Shown here piece by piece: positions 10,938-18,702 of a stretch of DNA of 64,000 bases. The first letter of the stretch is position 1. Every line of letters begins with the position of its first letter. A program made the position numbers and the translations under genes. The stretch is from positions 1,364,001 to 1,428,000 of the forward strand of contig NZ_CP041166.1 of assembly GCF_009258045.1 (NCBI RefSeq), in the 5' to 3' direction. The DNA is from Sulfurimonas xiamenensis. GTDB lineage: Bacteria; Campylobacterota; Campylobacteria; Campylobacterales; Sulfurimonadaceae. The notes under the pieces are model-generated. The model did not search any database and was not told the DNA's origin. It worked only from the letters and a program-made list of their open reading frames with translations.

Positions 10938-10971
10938 TTTTGTTGTTTTACAAATTTACTGAAGGAAAAAA

Positions 10972-11478
10972 ATGAACTGGTTTTTTATAACTTTGGGATA
11001 CAGCGGGCTTGCACCAAAAGCTCCGGGAACTGTCGGAACACTCGTCTCTTTGCCTCTTGGTATGCTTATACTTATATATTTTGATGCTCAAACTCTTTTT
11101 TTAGCTACTGTTTTAATCTCTGCAATAGCCATTCGTGAAATAAACAAGTACGAAAAAAAAAGCGCTATACATGATGATAAACGCATAGTTATTGATGAGT
11201 TGATCGGAATGTGGTTTGCTCTTAGCGTTGCACCTGCAATTAGTGTAAATTTAAATGAAGTTGCTGATTTGCAAAATGGTTTTTTAATTCAAAGTTTACT
11301 CTCTTTTGTACTGTTTAGATATTTTGATATAAAAAAACCATCTATTATCGGTAGACTGGACAGAGAGGCCAAAGGTGGTGTCGGCGTCGTTGGCGATGAT
11401 ATCGTTGCAGGATTTGTAGCGGGAATTTTAAGTGCTGTTCTTTGGCAGGGATTTTTACAACTTCAAGGCATGATGTAG
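10972..11478 (+). CDS. pgpA: Phosphatidylglycerophosphatase A
   Basis: PgpA removes the phosphate from phosphatidylglycerol phosphate at the inner membrane, giving phosphatidylglycerol. The 168-residue protein has the family N-terminus GLAPKAPGTVGTLVSLP (about residues 10-26), the acidic IVIDELIGMWFAL segment (about 70-82), the FRYFDIKKPSIIGRLDR region and the late GDDIVAG motif. Several hydrophobic helices are predicted. GAAGGAAAAA precedes the ATG. It lies 34 bp after the sulfurylase-like gene in the same direction and is probably in the ispDF transcription unit, which would then group isoprenoid and phospholipid enzymes. Confidence 0.93.
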   Translation: MNWFFITLGYSGLAPKAPGTVGTLVSLPLGMLILIYFDAQTLFLATVLISAIAIREINKYEKKSAIHDDKRIVIDELIGMWFALSVAPAISVNLNEVADLQNGFLIQSLLSFVLFRYFDIKKPSIIGRLDREAKGGVGVVGDDIVAGFVAGILSAVLWQGFLQLQGMM

Positions 11479-11569
11479 CATAACTTATATAAGATAAATA
11501 GTCTTAATTCTATATCAATTTGCTTTTACAACAGTAGTGTTGGAAGCAGATAAAAGAGGATATGTTCTT

Positions 11570-12730
11570 ATGAATAAAATAGATAAAAATGTTATCGCAT
11601 TAGGTGCGAATAGCTTTTTTACAGACTTCTCAACAGAAATGATACTTCCTCTTTTGCCCATTTTTTTAGATAGATTTTTACATGCAAGCAAAGGAGAAAT
11701 CGGTCTAATAGAAGGAGTGGCTGAGCTCGGAGTTGCTCTGCTAATTGCACTATCTGGTTTTTATTCTGATCGAATCGGAAAACGCAAAGTACTCACAATT
11801 ATCGGATATGGTCTCTCTAACATCATCAAACCTTTTGCTTTTTTTGCTCAGAGTGCTGCCATGATTGCCACCATAAGAGTGGCTGATCGCATCGGCAAAG
11901 GAATCCGCAGCGCACCTCGCGATGCTCTTATCAGCGACTCTGCTCAAAATGAGTCCAGCGGCTTTGTTTTTGGCTTTCATAAAATGATGGACAGTGCAGG
12001 AGCCGTTGTAGGAAGCTTAAGTGCCTTTGGATTGCTCTGGTTTTTGGGAGAGAGCGAGGCATCTTTTCGAACTATTTTTGCTCTAAGTCTTATTCCCGGT
12101 CTTATTGCCATGGCAATTCTTATCTTTTTTGTTACAGACACCTCTTTTACACCGGTGCCTCTAAAACAATTTCGTCCTAAATCACTAAGTAAGCAGTTCT
12201 ACTGGTTGCTCATTTTTCAGAGTCTTTTCAGCCTCTTTGCAATGAACTACTCTTTTATGATTCTTAAGGCTCAAGACAACGGCATGGCATTAGCAATTAT
12301 TCCGCTCGCCTATACTCTTTATAATCTTATTCTCTCGATTTTTGCCATACCAATTGGAAAAATGGCAGATCGATTTGGGAAAGCAACACTTTTATCCGTT
12401 GTCTATATGGCTTTTGGATTGGGAGCACTTGCTATGGTTTCAGGAGATATTTGGGGAGCATGGATAGGATTTGGTATCTACGGCTTTTTCGCCGGCGGTT
12501 TTAATGCACTTGCCAAAGCCATTATTTCAGACACTTCACCTAAGGAGCTTAAAGCAACTGCATATGGAGTTTATTATACCTCCATAGGAGTAATGACCCT
12601 GCTATCGCTTACTATTGGCGGATGGCTGTGGGACAATTATGGGAGCACTACTCTTTTTATGATTGCATCGATAGCAGCGATACTATTATCTATACTGCTC
12701 TACAAAATGAGAAGACATTTTCTCGTTTAA
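11570..12730 (+). CDS. Major facilitator superfamily transporter
   Basis: The 386-residue integral membrane protein has about 12 hydrophobic helices. The MFS motif A appears as SDRIGKRKVL in the loop after helix 2, with a related ADRFGKATLL in the second half. The conserved GKGIRSAPRDALIS stretch resembles predicted drug or small-molecule exporters. I prefer ATG at 11570, with AGAGGA about 9 bp upstream; a GTG at 11537 would add 11 polar residues. The substrate cannot be told from sequence. It follows pgpA by about 90 bp and ends close to a convergent unknown gene. Confidence 0.85.
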   Translation: MNKIDKNVIALGANSFFTDFSTEMILPLLPIFLDRFLHASKGEIGLIEGVAELGVALLIALSGFYSDRIGKRKVLTIIGYGLSNIIKPFAFFAQSAAMIATIRVADRIGKGIRSAPRDALISDSAQNESSGFVFGFHKMMDSAGAVVGSLSAFGLLWFLGESEASFRTIFALSLIPGLIAMAILIFFVTDTSFTPVPLKQFRPKSLSKQFYWLLIFQSLFSLFAMNYSFMILKAQDNGMALAIIPLAYTLYNLILSIFAIPIGKMADRFGKATLLSVVYMAFGLGALAMVSGDIWGAWIGFGIYGFFAGGFNALAKAIISDTSPKELKATAYGVYYTSIGVMTLLSLTIGGWLWDNYGSTTLFMIASIAAILLSILLYKMRRHFLV

Positions 12731-12740
12731 ACTTTCAAAA

Positions 12741-13247
12741 CTAAACAAACAAAGGATCTTCTGAGGGTTCTATCTCTTCAAAATCTTCTATAATGTGTTC
12801 AAATATTTTCATAATTTTTCTCGCCTTGTTAGAATGCTCATCAAAGATTGCTTTAGATGCCGGAAATGCTTCACCAAGTTCTTGATAGATTAAGATACGG
12901 CCATTGATATGTCTGTTTATTTCAGCAAAAGCATCTTCTAAATACTGTTTTGTAGTTGTATGTCTAAAAAGAGCTCGAATCATTTTAATACGCTCCTTAA
13001 TAGGAATAGACTCATCTATAGCTTCAGCTATTCTCTTTATATCAAGTCTTGAGAGATAGACGCCGCTAATTGCAGGTGCTAAAAGCTTATTTGTAAGTGT
13101 TTCTACAAATTGTGGAACACTCTCTTCATCCTCTTTGTCTGAAGCATCCGGATTTTGCTCTTGCAAATTTTCAGGATCTGTTGAACATCTCTCTTTTACA
13201 AACTTATCAAACTCTGCTCTTAAATCACTTAAATCATGTTGATTCAT
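12741..13247 (-). CDS. Conserved hypothetical protein, end of a molybdoenzyme-maturation-like cluster
   Basis: This 168-residue soluble protein is not recognised. It has an acidic, Asp/Glu-rich stretch at about 25-45 (DASDKEDEES), then a helical region (LSRLDIKRIAEAIDESIPIKERIKMIR) and a strongly acidic C-terminus ending EPSEDPLFV. No signal peptide or membrane helix is visible. It is the last gene of a four-gene minus-strand run whose first members are a TorD-like chaperone and a multi-cluster ferredoxin, so a helper role for a molybdo- or tungsto-enzyme is a guess by association. AAAGGAAAAAA precedes the ATG. Confidence 0.7.
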   Translation of the reverse strand: MNQHDLSDLRAEFDKFVKERCSTDPENLQEQNPDASDKEDEESVPQFVETLTNKLLAPAISGVYLSRLDIKRIAEAIDESIPIKERIKMIRALFRHTTTKQYLEDAFAEINRHINGRILIYQELGEAFPASKAIFDEHSNKARKIMKIFEHIIEDFEEIEPSEDPLFV

Positions 13248-13264
13248 TTTTTTCCTTTATTTTT

Positions 13265-14062
13265 TTAAAATCTCATATTGCTTTTGTCATAATCTAGATG
13301 CTGCTTCTTTTCTAAAAATTCAAAAATAGCGCTGCTTAATTCTTCTAACATAGCATCAAACCCAATATAATTTGCTTTAAGTTCATCTGCTCTTAATTTA
13401 AGTGCTGAAAACTCTTTTTTTTGCTTCATATCCAAATTTATATCACTAAATTTATCGACCATATCCAAACTCTCTAAATCAGAAAAATCTATAACTGCAT
13501 CATAATTTGAAAAATCGATATTTACACTATCTGATATACGATTTATATCAGGATTTATTACTCCCATCTCAATAGTAAAATTCATAAGATTTTCCAAATC
13601 ATTATAAAAGTAACTTATTTCAAAATCATCTCTTAAAAAGCAAAATGCTTTCGCTCTTGAATCAATTCCAATGAGTGCTATTTTTTTACAATTTCTGTTT
13701 TTTAAAAATTTTGCCAATACATTTATGCCCAAAATATCACCAATAAGTTTTTCTCCCTCTCTTAAAATAATATCACACATGCCTGATTTTAAAACTGCCT
13801 CACTTGCTTCATCCAAAAGTTCTACTACATTTTTTGTATACTCATTGGATATAAACGCACCATTTACATGCGATTTTTTCATATTTGCTACAGTATAATA
13901 AAAATCATCCTCCCTAATGTTCATAGGTATCATCATGGCATCTTTGTTTTTTACTTTAAAAAGCTTATTTAATATTGCAGACAAACTACTCTGTCCTGCA
14001 AATTCCCCTATAAAACCATAAAGCTTTGTATGATGTGATATCTCATTTGCATTGTTCATCAT
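13265..14062 (-). CDS. Divergent shikimate-dehydrogenase-like (AroE fold) protein of unknown function
   Basis: The 265-residue protein resembles the AroE fold without its catalytic hallmarks. The N-terminus YGFIGEFAGQSSLSAILNKL aligns in pattern with the AroE YGVIG...HS..LHN opening. DAMMIPMNIREDDF and NGAFISNEYTK correspond to the substrate-domain segments. A Rossmann-like IALIGIDSRAKAFCFL (about 143-158) stands where AroE has GAGGAARA. The AroE catalytic Lys/Asp pair is not evident, so shikimate dehydrogenase activity is doubtful. It lies 2 bp after the ferredoxin gene, apparently co-transcribed. A role in cofactor handling or maturation is inference from context only. Confidence 0.65.
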   Translation of the reverse strand: MMNNANEISHHTKLYGFIGEFAGQSSLSAILNKLFKVKNKDAMMIPMNIREDDFYYTVANMKKSHVNGAFISNEYTKNVVELLDEASEAVLKSGMCDIILREGEKLIGDILGINVLAKFLKNRNCKKIALIGIDSRAKAFCFLRDDFEISYFYNDLENLMNFTIEMGVINPDINRISDSVNIDFSNYDAVIDFSDLESLDMVDKFSDINLDMKQKKEFSALKLRADELKANYIGFDAMLEELSSAIFEFLEKKQHLDYDKSNMRF

Positions 14063-14063
14063 A

Positions 14064-15167
14064 TTATATATTTTCCTTTATTCCCCAAAGTTCTCTAGCC
14101 TCTTCCTCTTCTGCTTTGCATCTGTAGCAGAGTTTATCACTGCTATTGTTTGTACTAAAAATCATATTGCACTCATCACATCTTTTAACATTAAATTTTA
14201 TCAAATTGTGAACTTCAGGTTCAAAAAACTCTTTTATTTTATAAACAGGCGAAAGTATGATTGCATTAGGTTCACACACATCATGACAAATATGACACTT
14301 TATACACAATAACGGATCAAAATCTATCTTTGAATTTTTTATATCTGAACTAAGTGCGCCGCTCGGACAGACTCTATAGCACATTTGACAGGCAGTACAT
14401 GTTTTGCTATCTATTTGTTTCATTGAGGTAAATGTTAGTTCACCTGCTTCAATTGTGTGATATATAGATGGTTTATCGACCCTTCTAAGAGCCATAAACA
14501 GAAGCTTTCTTCTATCTGTTATGCGTTTTTGTTTTAAGAGTGCAATATCACTTTTTTGCAAAGTATGTTCAACTAATGCATCAGTTGCTTTTTGTATCTC
14601 TTTTTCAAATTTCATTTTGGTTTTAGCGACATTTTTTAAATTTATTCTGCTAAAGAACTCTCTTCTGTTACTCTCTTTTACTTCGTCTTTATCTTCATAT
14701 TTAACATCTTTTAATTCTATAACGGCATCACTTTGTATAGCCTCTAATATATATAAAGCCTCTTCATAGTTTTTCTCTATCTCAGGTTTGCACTTATGTG
14801 CTATTGCACATGCATCACAATGTCCAATATCAAAAATCATCTTTTTTTTCAGCAGAGCCATCGAGATTATATTTTCTACATTTAAAGCTGCTATACATGG
14901 AACATTTTTTCTGCATGAGATAAGATTATCACTCTCTTCTATATATTTAAAAAAGAAATTTGTAGAATTAAAATCATCTAAAGAGAGTGCCTCATTCGGG
15001 CAGACTGCATCACACGCTCCGCATCCCACACATGAAGAAAAATTAATTGCCGGAAGAGGATTGTCTCCTACAACAATAGCCCCTGTCGGGCAGATAATTT
15101 CACATCTGTTGCAATTACTCTCTTTTGAGAGAGAACGAATACAACGACTGGCTTTAAGTTGTATCAT
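14064..15167 (-). CDS. Multi-cluster 4Fe-4S ferredoxin-type protein
   Basis: The 367-residue cytosolic protein has a dicluster near the N-terminus (CNRCEIICP at about 19-27 and CVGCGACDAVCP at about 42-53). A second dicluster lies at about 255-310 (CTACQMCYRVCP and CIKCHICHDVCEP). The C-terminal CDECN...CYRC is a zinc-ribbon-like pair. The middle region holds further cysteines (CIAALNV, CDACAIAHKC) that could bind another cluster. Such proteins pass electrons to or assemble cytosolic or Tat-exported molybdoenzymes. The gene abuts the TorD-like chaperone gene upstream with no gap and is followed by the AroE-like gene. Confidence 0.85.
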   Translation of the reverse strand: MIQLKASRCIRSLSKESNCNRCEIICPTGAIVVGDNPLPAINFSSCVGCGACDAVCPNEALSLDDFNSTNFFFKYIEESDNLISCRKNVPCIAALNVENIISMALLKKKMIFDIGHCDACAIAHKCKPEIEKNYEEALYILEAIQSDAVIELKDVKYEDKDEVKESNRREFFSRINLKNVAKTKMKFEKEIQKATDALVEHTLQKSDIALLKQKRITDRRKLLFMALRRVDKPSIYHTIEAGELTFTSMKQIDSKTCTACQMCYRVCPSGALSSDIKNSKIDFDPLLCIKCHICHDVCEPNAIILSPVYKIKEFFEPEVHNLIKFNVKRCDECNMIFSTNNSSDKLCYRCKAEEEEARELWGIKENI

Positions 15168-15785
15168 TTACGCACTTAACTCTTTGTTGAGATATTCATT
15201 ATCACTTAAGATAAATTCCAAAGTCATATCCGCAGTATCATAATAGAGAGGAGTTCTCGCCTCATACTTAACATTTATCAAATACATCGGAGCCCATTGT
15301 AAAAGATGTTTATTTAAAAATTCTTTTTGCACTTCTCTAAGATTTTTTATAGCATCTTTATCATTATTTTCAATAGCTTTTAATTCAGCTTCTGCCAAAT
15401 GATGCATAAACTCAAGTTCAACTCCGATATGATCCGCTGAAATAGTACGAGCTGCTTCAAAATCAACCATAAAATCATATGCGCTGTATATATCGGTTAC
15501 AGGATTTGCTCCGCCTGTCTCAATCTTCTGATCTTCTCTAGTGTAAAATGTTTCATAAGGGATAAGATGCAAAAGAGAGAGATTTACAAAATCTGGATTA
15601 AAATACTCCTCCAGTAGTTTGTTATTTTGCAACTCTTTAAAAGGCTCCCAATTTTTTAAAGTTGGGAGAAAATCCAAAATATTTTCATCTTTTTTTATTG
15701 TATCTAGCATATTTTCATCTAACTCTTGCAATAATATTCGAGATAAAAGTGCATAGATATTAACTCTTGCTTTTGTGTTTTGCAT
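15168..15785 (-). CDS. TorD/DmsD-family molybdoenzyme chaperone
   Basis: The 205-residue all-helical protein fits the TorD/DmsD family of cytosolic chaperones, which hold molybdoenzyme precursors until cofactor insertion and Tat export. Supporting motifs are IPYETFYTREDQ (about 76-87), DHIGVELEFMHHLAEAE (about 120-136) and EFLNKHLLQWAP (about 158-169). It opens a cluster with a ferredoxin, an AroE-like protein and an unknown. In Campylobacterota such clusters usually serve formate dehydrogenase or a related enzyme, but no catalytic subunit is in this part of the window; NapA has its own chaperone NapD at 41.2 kb. AAAGAAGAAAT precedes the ATG. Confidence 0.85.
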   Translation of the reverse strand: MQNTKARVNIYALLSRILLQELDENMLDTIKKDENILDFLPTLKNWEPFKELQNNKLLEEYFNPDFVNLSLLHLIPYETFYTREDQKIETGGANPVTDIYSAYDFMVDFEAARTISADHIGVELEFMHHLAEAELKAIENNDKDAIKNLREVQKEFLNKHLLQWAPMYLINVKYEARTPLYYDTADMTLEFILSDNEYLNKELSA

Positions 15786-15855
15786 ATTTCTTCTTTATAT
15801 ATAATTTTTTTTTATTTTAGATTTTATCAAAAAAGTCTAAATATAGAGTAAAAAA

Positions 15856-17211
15856 CTAAATTCCTTCTGCTATCATAGCATCTGCGACTCTTTTAAATCC
15901 TGCTATATTTGCACCATCAACATAGTTTCCTTCAACCCCGTAATCTTTTGCGGTAAGTACCACTCTTTTACAAATCTGTTGCATAATATCTTTTAGTTTA
16001 TAATCTATCTTTTCAAAACTCCATCTCTGCATAGAAGCATTTTGACTCATTTCAAATTCGCTGACTACGACACCGCCGGCATTTGCAGCTTTTGCCGGAG
16101 CAAAACAGATGTTGTGATTTAAAAAAGCATCTATTGCTTCAGGGGTACAAGGCATATTTGCTCCTTCACTTATACATACACAGCCATTAGAGATTAAGTT
16201 TTGAGCATCTGCTTCATTGAGCTCATTTTGTGTTGCACACGGAAAAGCGGCATAACACTCAATATTCCAAACTGCATGCTCACCGTCAATATAATCGCAA
16301 ACAGGGATATATTTAGCTTCTGGATGAGACTCTATATACTTTTCAAGCGAAGTTCTTTTTTCTAACTTTAACTCTTTTAAAAGCTCTAAATCAAGGCCTC
16401 GAGAATCATATATTGTTCCTTTTGAATCTGAACATGTAACCGGAATTGCCCCAATTTGTAAAAGTTTTTCTATTGCATGCAAAGCAACATTACCTGCTCC
16501 GCTTACTGCACATTTTTTACCGACTAAACTCTCTTTTTTTTCCATCTCAAGCATTGCTTGAGTAAAATATATAACTCCATATCCTGTTGCTTCCGGTCTC
16601 ATATGTGAGCCTCCAAACATGTATGGCTTTCCTGTTAAAACACCGTCATAAGATGATGTGATTTTTTTATACTCTCCAAAAAGATACCCTATTTCTCGTG
16701 CTCCCACTCCGATATCTCCGGCAGGAACATCTATGCGGGGACCTATATACTTATGCAACTCAGTCATAAAAGCTGAACAAAATTTCATAATTTCAAAATC
16801 ACTTTTTCCTTTAGGATCAAAATCACTTCCGCCTTTTCCTCCGCCTATAGGCAGACCTGTAAGTGAATTTTTAAAAATCTGCTCAAATCCTAAAAATTTT
16901 AAGATACCCTCATTAACACTTGGATGAAAGCGAAGTCCGCCCTTATATGGTCCAATAGCATTGTTAAACTGAACTCTATATCCAGTATTAACTTGAATCT
17001 TCCCACTGTCATCCAACCAAACTATCTTAAATTTTATAACTCTATCCGGTACTACCAATCTCTCTAAAATAGAGTATTTATCATATCTTTTATCTGATTC
17101 TAATAGTGGAGATATAGAGTAAAGAACTTCTTGAACCGCTTGAAAAAAAACATTATTTTGAGCACTATCACCTGTCAATGATTTTTTAATATTTTCCCGT
17201 GTTATATCCAT
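15856..17211 (-). CDS. gdhA: NADP-type glutamate dehydrogenase, copy 1
   Basis: This enzyme interconverts 2-oxoglutarate plus ammonium and glutamate. The 451-residue length and the motifs [14 protein letters not shown] (about 88-101), [35 protein letters not shown] and SEGANMPCTPEAI match the hexameric GdhA family of E. coli type. A Rossmann GAGNVALHA lies near residue 239. A second copy of nearly equal length sits at 30.5 kb, next to putA. This copy stands alone, divergent from a membrane-protein gene, 70 bp before the TorD-like chaperone gene. Division of labour between the copies is not visible from sequence. Confidence 0.95.
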   Translation of the reverse strand: MDITRENIKKSLTGDSAQNNVFFQAVQEVLYSISPLLESDKRYDKYSILERLVVPDRVIKFKIVWLDDSGKIQVNTGYRVQFNNAIGPYKGGLRFHPSVNEGILKFLGFEQIFKNSLTGLPIGGGKGGSDFDPKGKSDFEIMKFCSAFMTELHKYIGPRIDVPAGDIGVGAREIGYLFGEYKKITSSYDGVLTGKPYMFGGSHMRPEATGYGVIYFTQAMLEMEKKESLVGKKCAVSGAGNVALHAIEKLLQIGAIPVTCSDSKGTIYDSRGLDLELLKELKLEKRTSLEKYIESHPEAKYIPVCDYIDGEHAVWNIECYAAFPCATQNELNEADAQNLISNGCVCISEGANMPCTPEAIDAFLNHNICFAPAKAANAGGVVVSEFEMSQNASMQRWSFEKIDYKLKDIMQQICKRVVLTAKDYGVEGNYVDGANIAGFKRVADAMIAEGI

Positions 17212-17289
17212 ATTTTTCCATTTTTTTTTATAAATTTATTTTTACATTTTACAACAATTAATATAAAACAAATATATCAGCCCTATTTT

Positions 17290-17739
17290 ATGTTAAAATT
17301 CAAATCAAAAAAAGGATACTCCATCACTTATACTCTAGTTCATACAATTCATATTTTCTCAGTATTTATTTACGGCGGATTTTTATTTGTTGATGTTTTA
17401 TTTCTTTCTAAAATGAAAGAAACTTTAAACGATGACGAACATGCAAAAGCAAGAGAAGCTATTATGATGCATGTAAGAGAAGTTGTTCCATATGCTTTAA
17501 TGGTAGCTGTTGCAAGCGGATTGTACCTTATTTCTCAAATATTTGGAAAAATAGAAAACGGTACACTCTCATATTTTCAAACTCTACTCTCCATCAAAGC
17601 TTTTTTTGCTTTATGGTTAGGCATAAGAGGAATCAATCAGAAACTTTTTAAAATAAACCCCTGGGTATTTAAAAGCCACTTCTTCCCATTTAGCCTGGTT
17701 GTAATTATTATTTTATTATCACAATTTATGTTTTTATAA
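17290..17739 (+). CDS. Small four-helix integral membrane protein, CopD-like
   Basis: The 149-residue protein has four predicted membrane helices (about 13-35, 70-90, 97-113 and 127-148). Histidines sit in the first helix region (LVHTIHIFSVFIYGG) and in the loop before helix 2 (MMHVREVVPYALM). Paired histidines in a four-helix bundle are reminiscent of CopD-like or b-type heme membrane proteins, but I cannot assign a family with confidence. It is divergent from gdhA copy 1 and converges on an unknown gene 11 bp away. Confidence 0.65.
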   Translation: MLKFKSKKGYSITYTLVHTIHIFSVFIYGGFLFVDVLFLSKMKETLNDDEHAKAREAIMMHVREVVPYALMVAVASGLYLISQIFGKIENGTLSYFQTLLSIKAFFALWLGIRGINQKLFKINPWVFKSHFFPFSLVVIIILLSQFMFL

Positions 17740-17750
17740 CGGCAGTTAAA

Positions 17751-18119
17751 CTATTCCCAGTCATTAAATTTAGAGTGGGAATGTTTGTCTTTTTTATAAT
17801 GTCTGGCATTTTTAGTTTTATCTAACTGATTTGATTCATAAAGAATTTCCTCTTTTATATCATCTATGTTTTTATCACTGTTTTTATAGTTGATAATCTT
17901 TTTAATCAACTTTTCAAGATCTTGAAAGTCACCTTTGTAAAGAGCTGTCTCTTCAACCCTTTGTAGTAGCTTTAAACTGTTATTGACTTTTTTTTCATAT
18001 CCCTCTTTAGTGATATCTGATGTACTCGACAAATAAGAAACAACACTCTTGTGAAATCTCTCTAATGCTCTTATATAACGAAGTCTAAGTGAATTGTTTA
18101 TCGCTTTTTGTGATGCCAT
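17751..18119 (-). CDS. Hypothetical basic helical protein
   Basis: This 122-residue soluble protein is not recognised. It is rich in Lys, Arg, Asn and Ser, with a helical N-terminal half (RLRYIRALERFHKSVVSYL), a KLIKKIINYKNSDKNIDDIK segment and a histidine/lysine-rich tail (KDKHSHSK) ending NDWE. There is no signal peptide or membrane helix. It is a single gene, divergent from the rhodanese gene. Absence of known motifs leaves the function open. Confidence 0.6.
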   Translation of the reverse strand: MASQKAINNSLRLRYIRALERFHKSVVSYLSSTSDITKEGYEKKVNNSLKLLQRVEETALYKGDFQDLEKLIKKIINYKNSDKNIDDIKEEILYESNQLDKTKNARHYKKDKHSHSKFNDWE

Positions 18120-18183
18120 TTTTAACCTATTATTTATTTGTTAGTATAATTATACACTTAATTATTTATAATGGAGAATTATA

Positions 18184-18582
18184 TTGAAAAAAACAATATT
18201 ATCACTTTTGCTTTTATCCACTTGGCTTTTTGCTACTGTTAAAAATGAAGAAGCTTCTCAGGCACTGCTTGATTCAAAAATACCGATTGTTGATATAAGA
18301 ACTCCTGCCGAGTGGAGAGAGACTGGACTTTTAAAAGGCTCTATACCTATTATGTTTTTTGATGAAAAAGGCAATTATGATATAAATGATTTTTTACAAA
18401 AACTAAATAGTGCTGTTGATACAAAAAAGCCTTTTGCTATCATCTGCAGAACAGGAAGCAGAACAAGAATTCTGGCATCTTTTTTATCTCAAAAATTAAA
18501 TTATGATGTTATAAATATAAAAAGAGGTATTCTTTATGCAAAATATCTAAAATTGGATATTTTGCCTTATAAACCTAATTAA
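18184..18582 (+). CDS. Periplasmic rhodanese-like protein
   Basis: The 132-residue protein has a signal peptide (MKKTILSLLLLSTWLFA, cleavage likely after residue 17) and a single rhodanese domain. The active-site loop reads ICRTGSRTR with the catalytic Cys near residue 96, and VDIRTPAEWRETG matches the early rhodanese motif. It probably carries sulfane sulfur or senses sulfur or redox state in the periplasm, which fits a sulfur-oxidizing organism, though the substrate is inference. The start is TTG at 18184, after GGAGAATTATA. A 37-residue membrane mini-ORF follows 6 bp downstream. Confidence 0.88.
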   Translation: MKKTILSLLLLSTWLFATVKNEEASQALLDSKIPIVDIRTPAEWRETGLLKGSIPIMFFDEKGNYDINDFLQKLNSAVDTKKPFAIICRTGSRTRILASFLSQKLNYDVINIKRGILYAKYLKLDILPYKPN

Positions 18583-18588
18583 AAAATT

Positions 18589-18702
18589 ATGCAATTCTTA
18601 AAATTTCTTTTCTATTTCACTACAAGAGTTTTTTTGACTTTTGCTATTATAGCGCTTATTGTTTTTCTGCTTTGGGCACTCTTATATGCCATTTTTATTT
18701 AG
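18589..18702 (+). CDS. Possible 37-residue single-span membrane protein
   Basis: The reading frame starts with ATG 6 bp after the rhodanese stop and encodes MQFLKFLFYFTTRVF, then a long hydrophobic helix ending LLWALLYAIFI. It looks like a genuine one-helix membrane mini-protein with a positive-inside N-terminus. There is no clear Shine-Dalgarno, so translation would depend on coupling to the rhodanese gene. Its last 8 bp overlap the end of the convergent RND pump gene. It could be chance in AT-rich DNA; the evidence is hydrophobic patterning and position only. Confidence 0.45.
   Translation: MQFLKFLFYFTTRVFLTFAIIALIVFLLWALLYAIFI

Noticed and set aside
14788-15243. 151-codon plus-strand frame over the ferredoxin gene
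   Set aside because: Antisense to a protein with clear cysteine motifs; no independent support.
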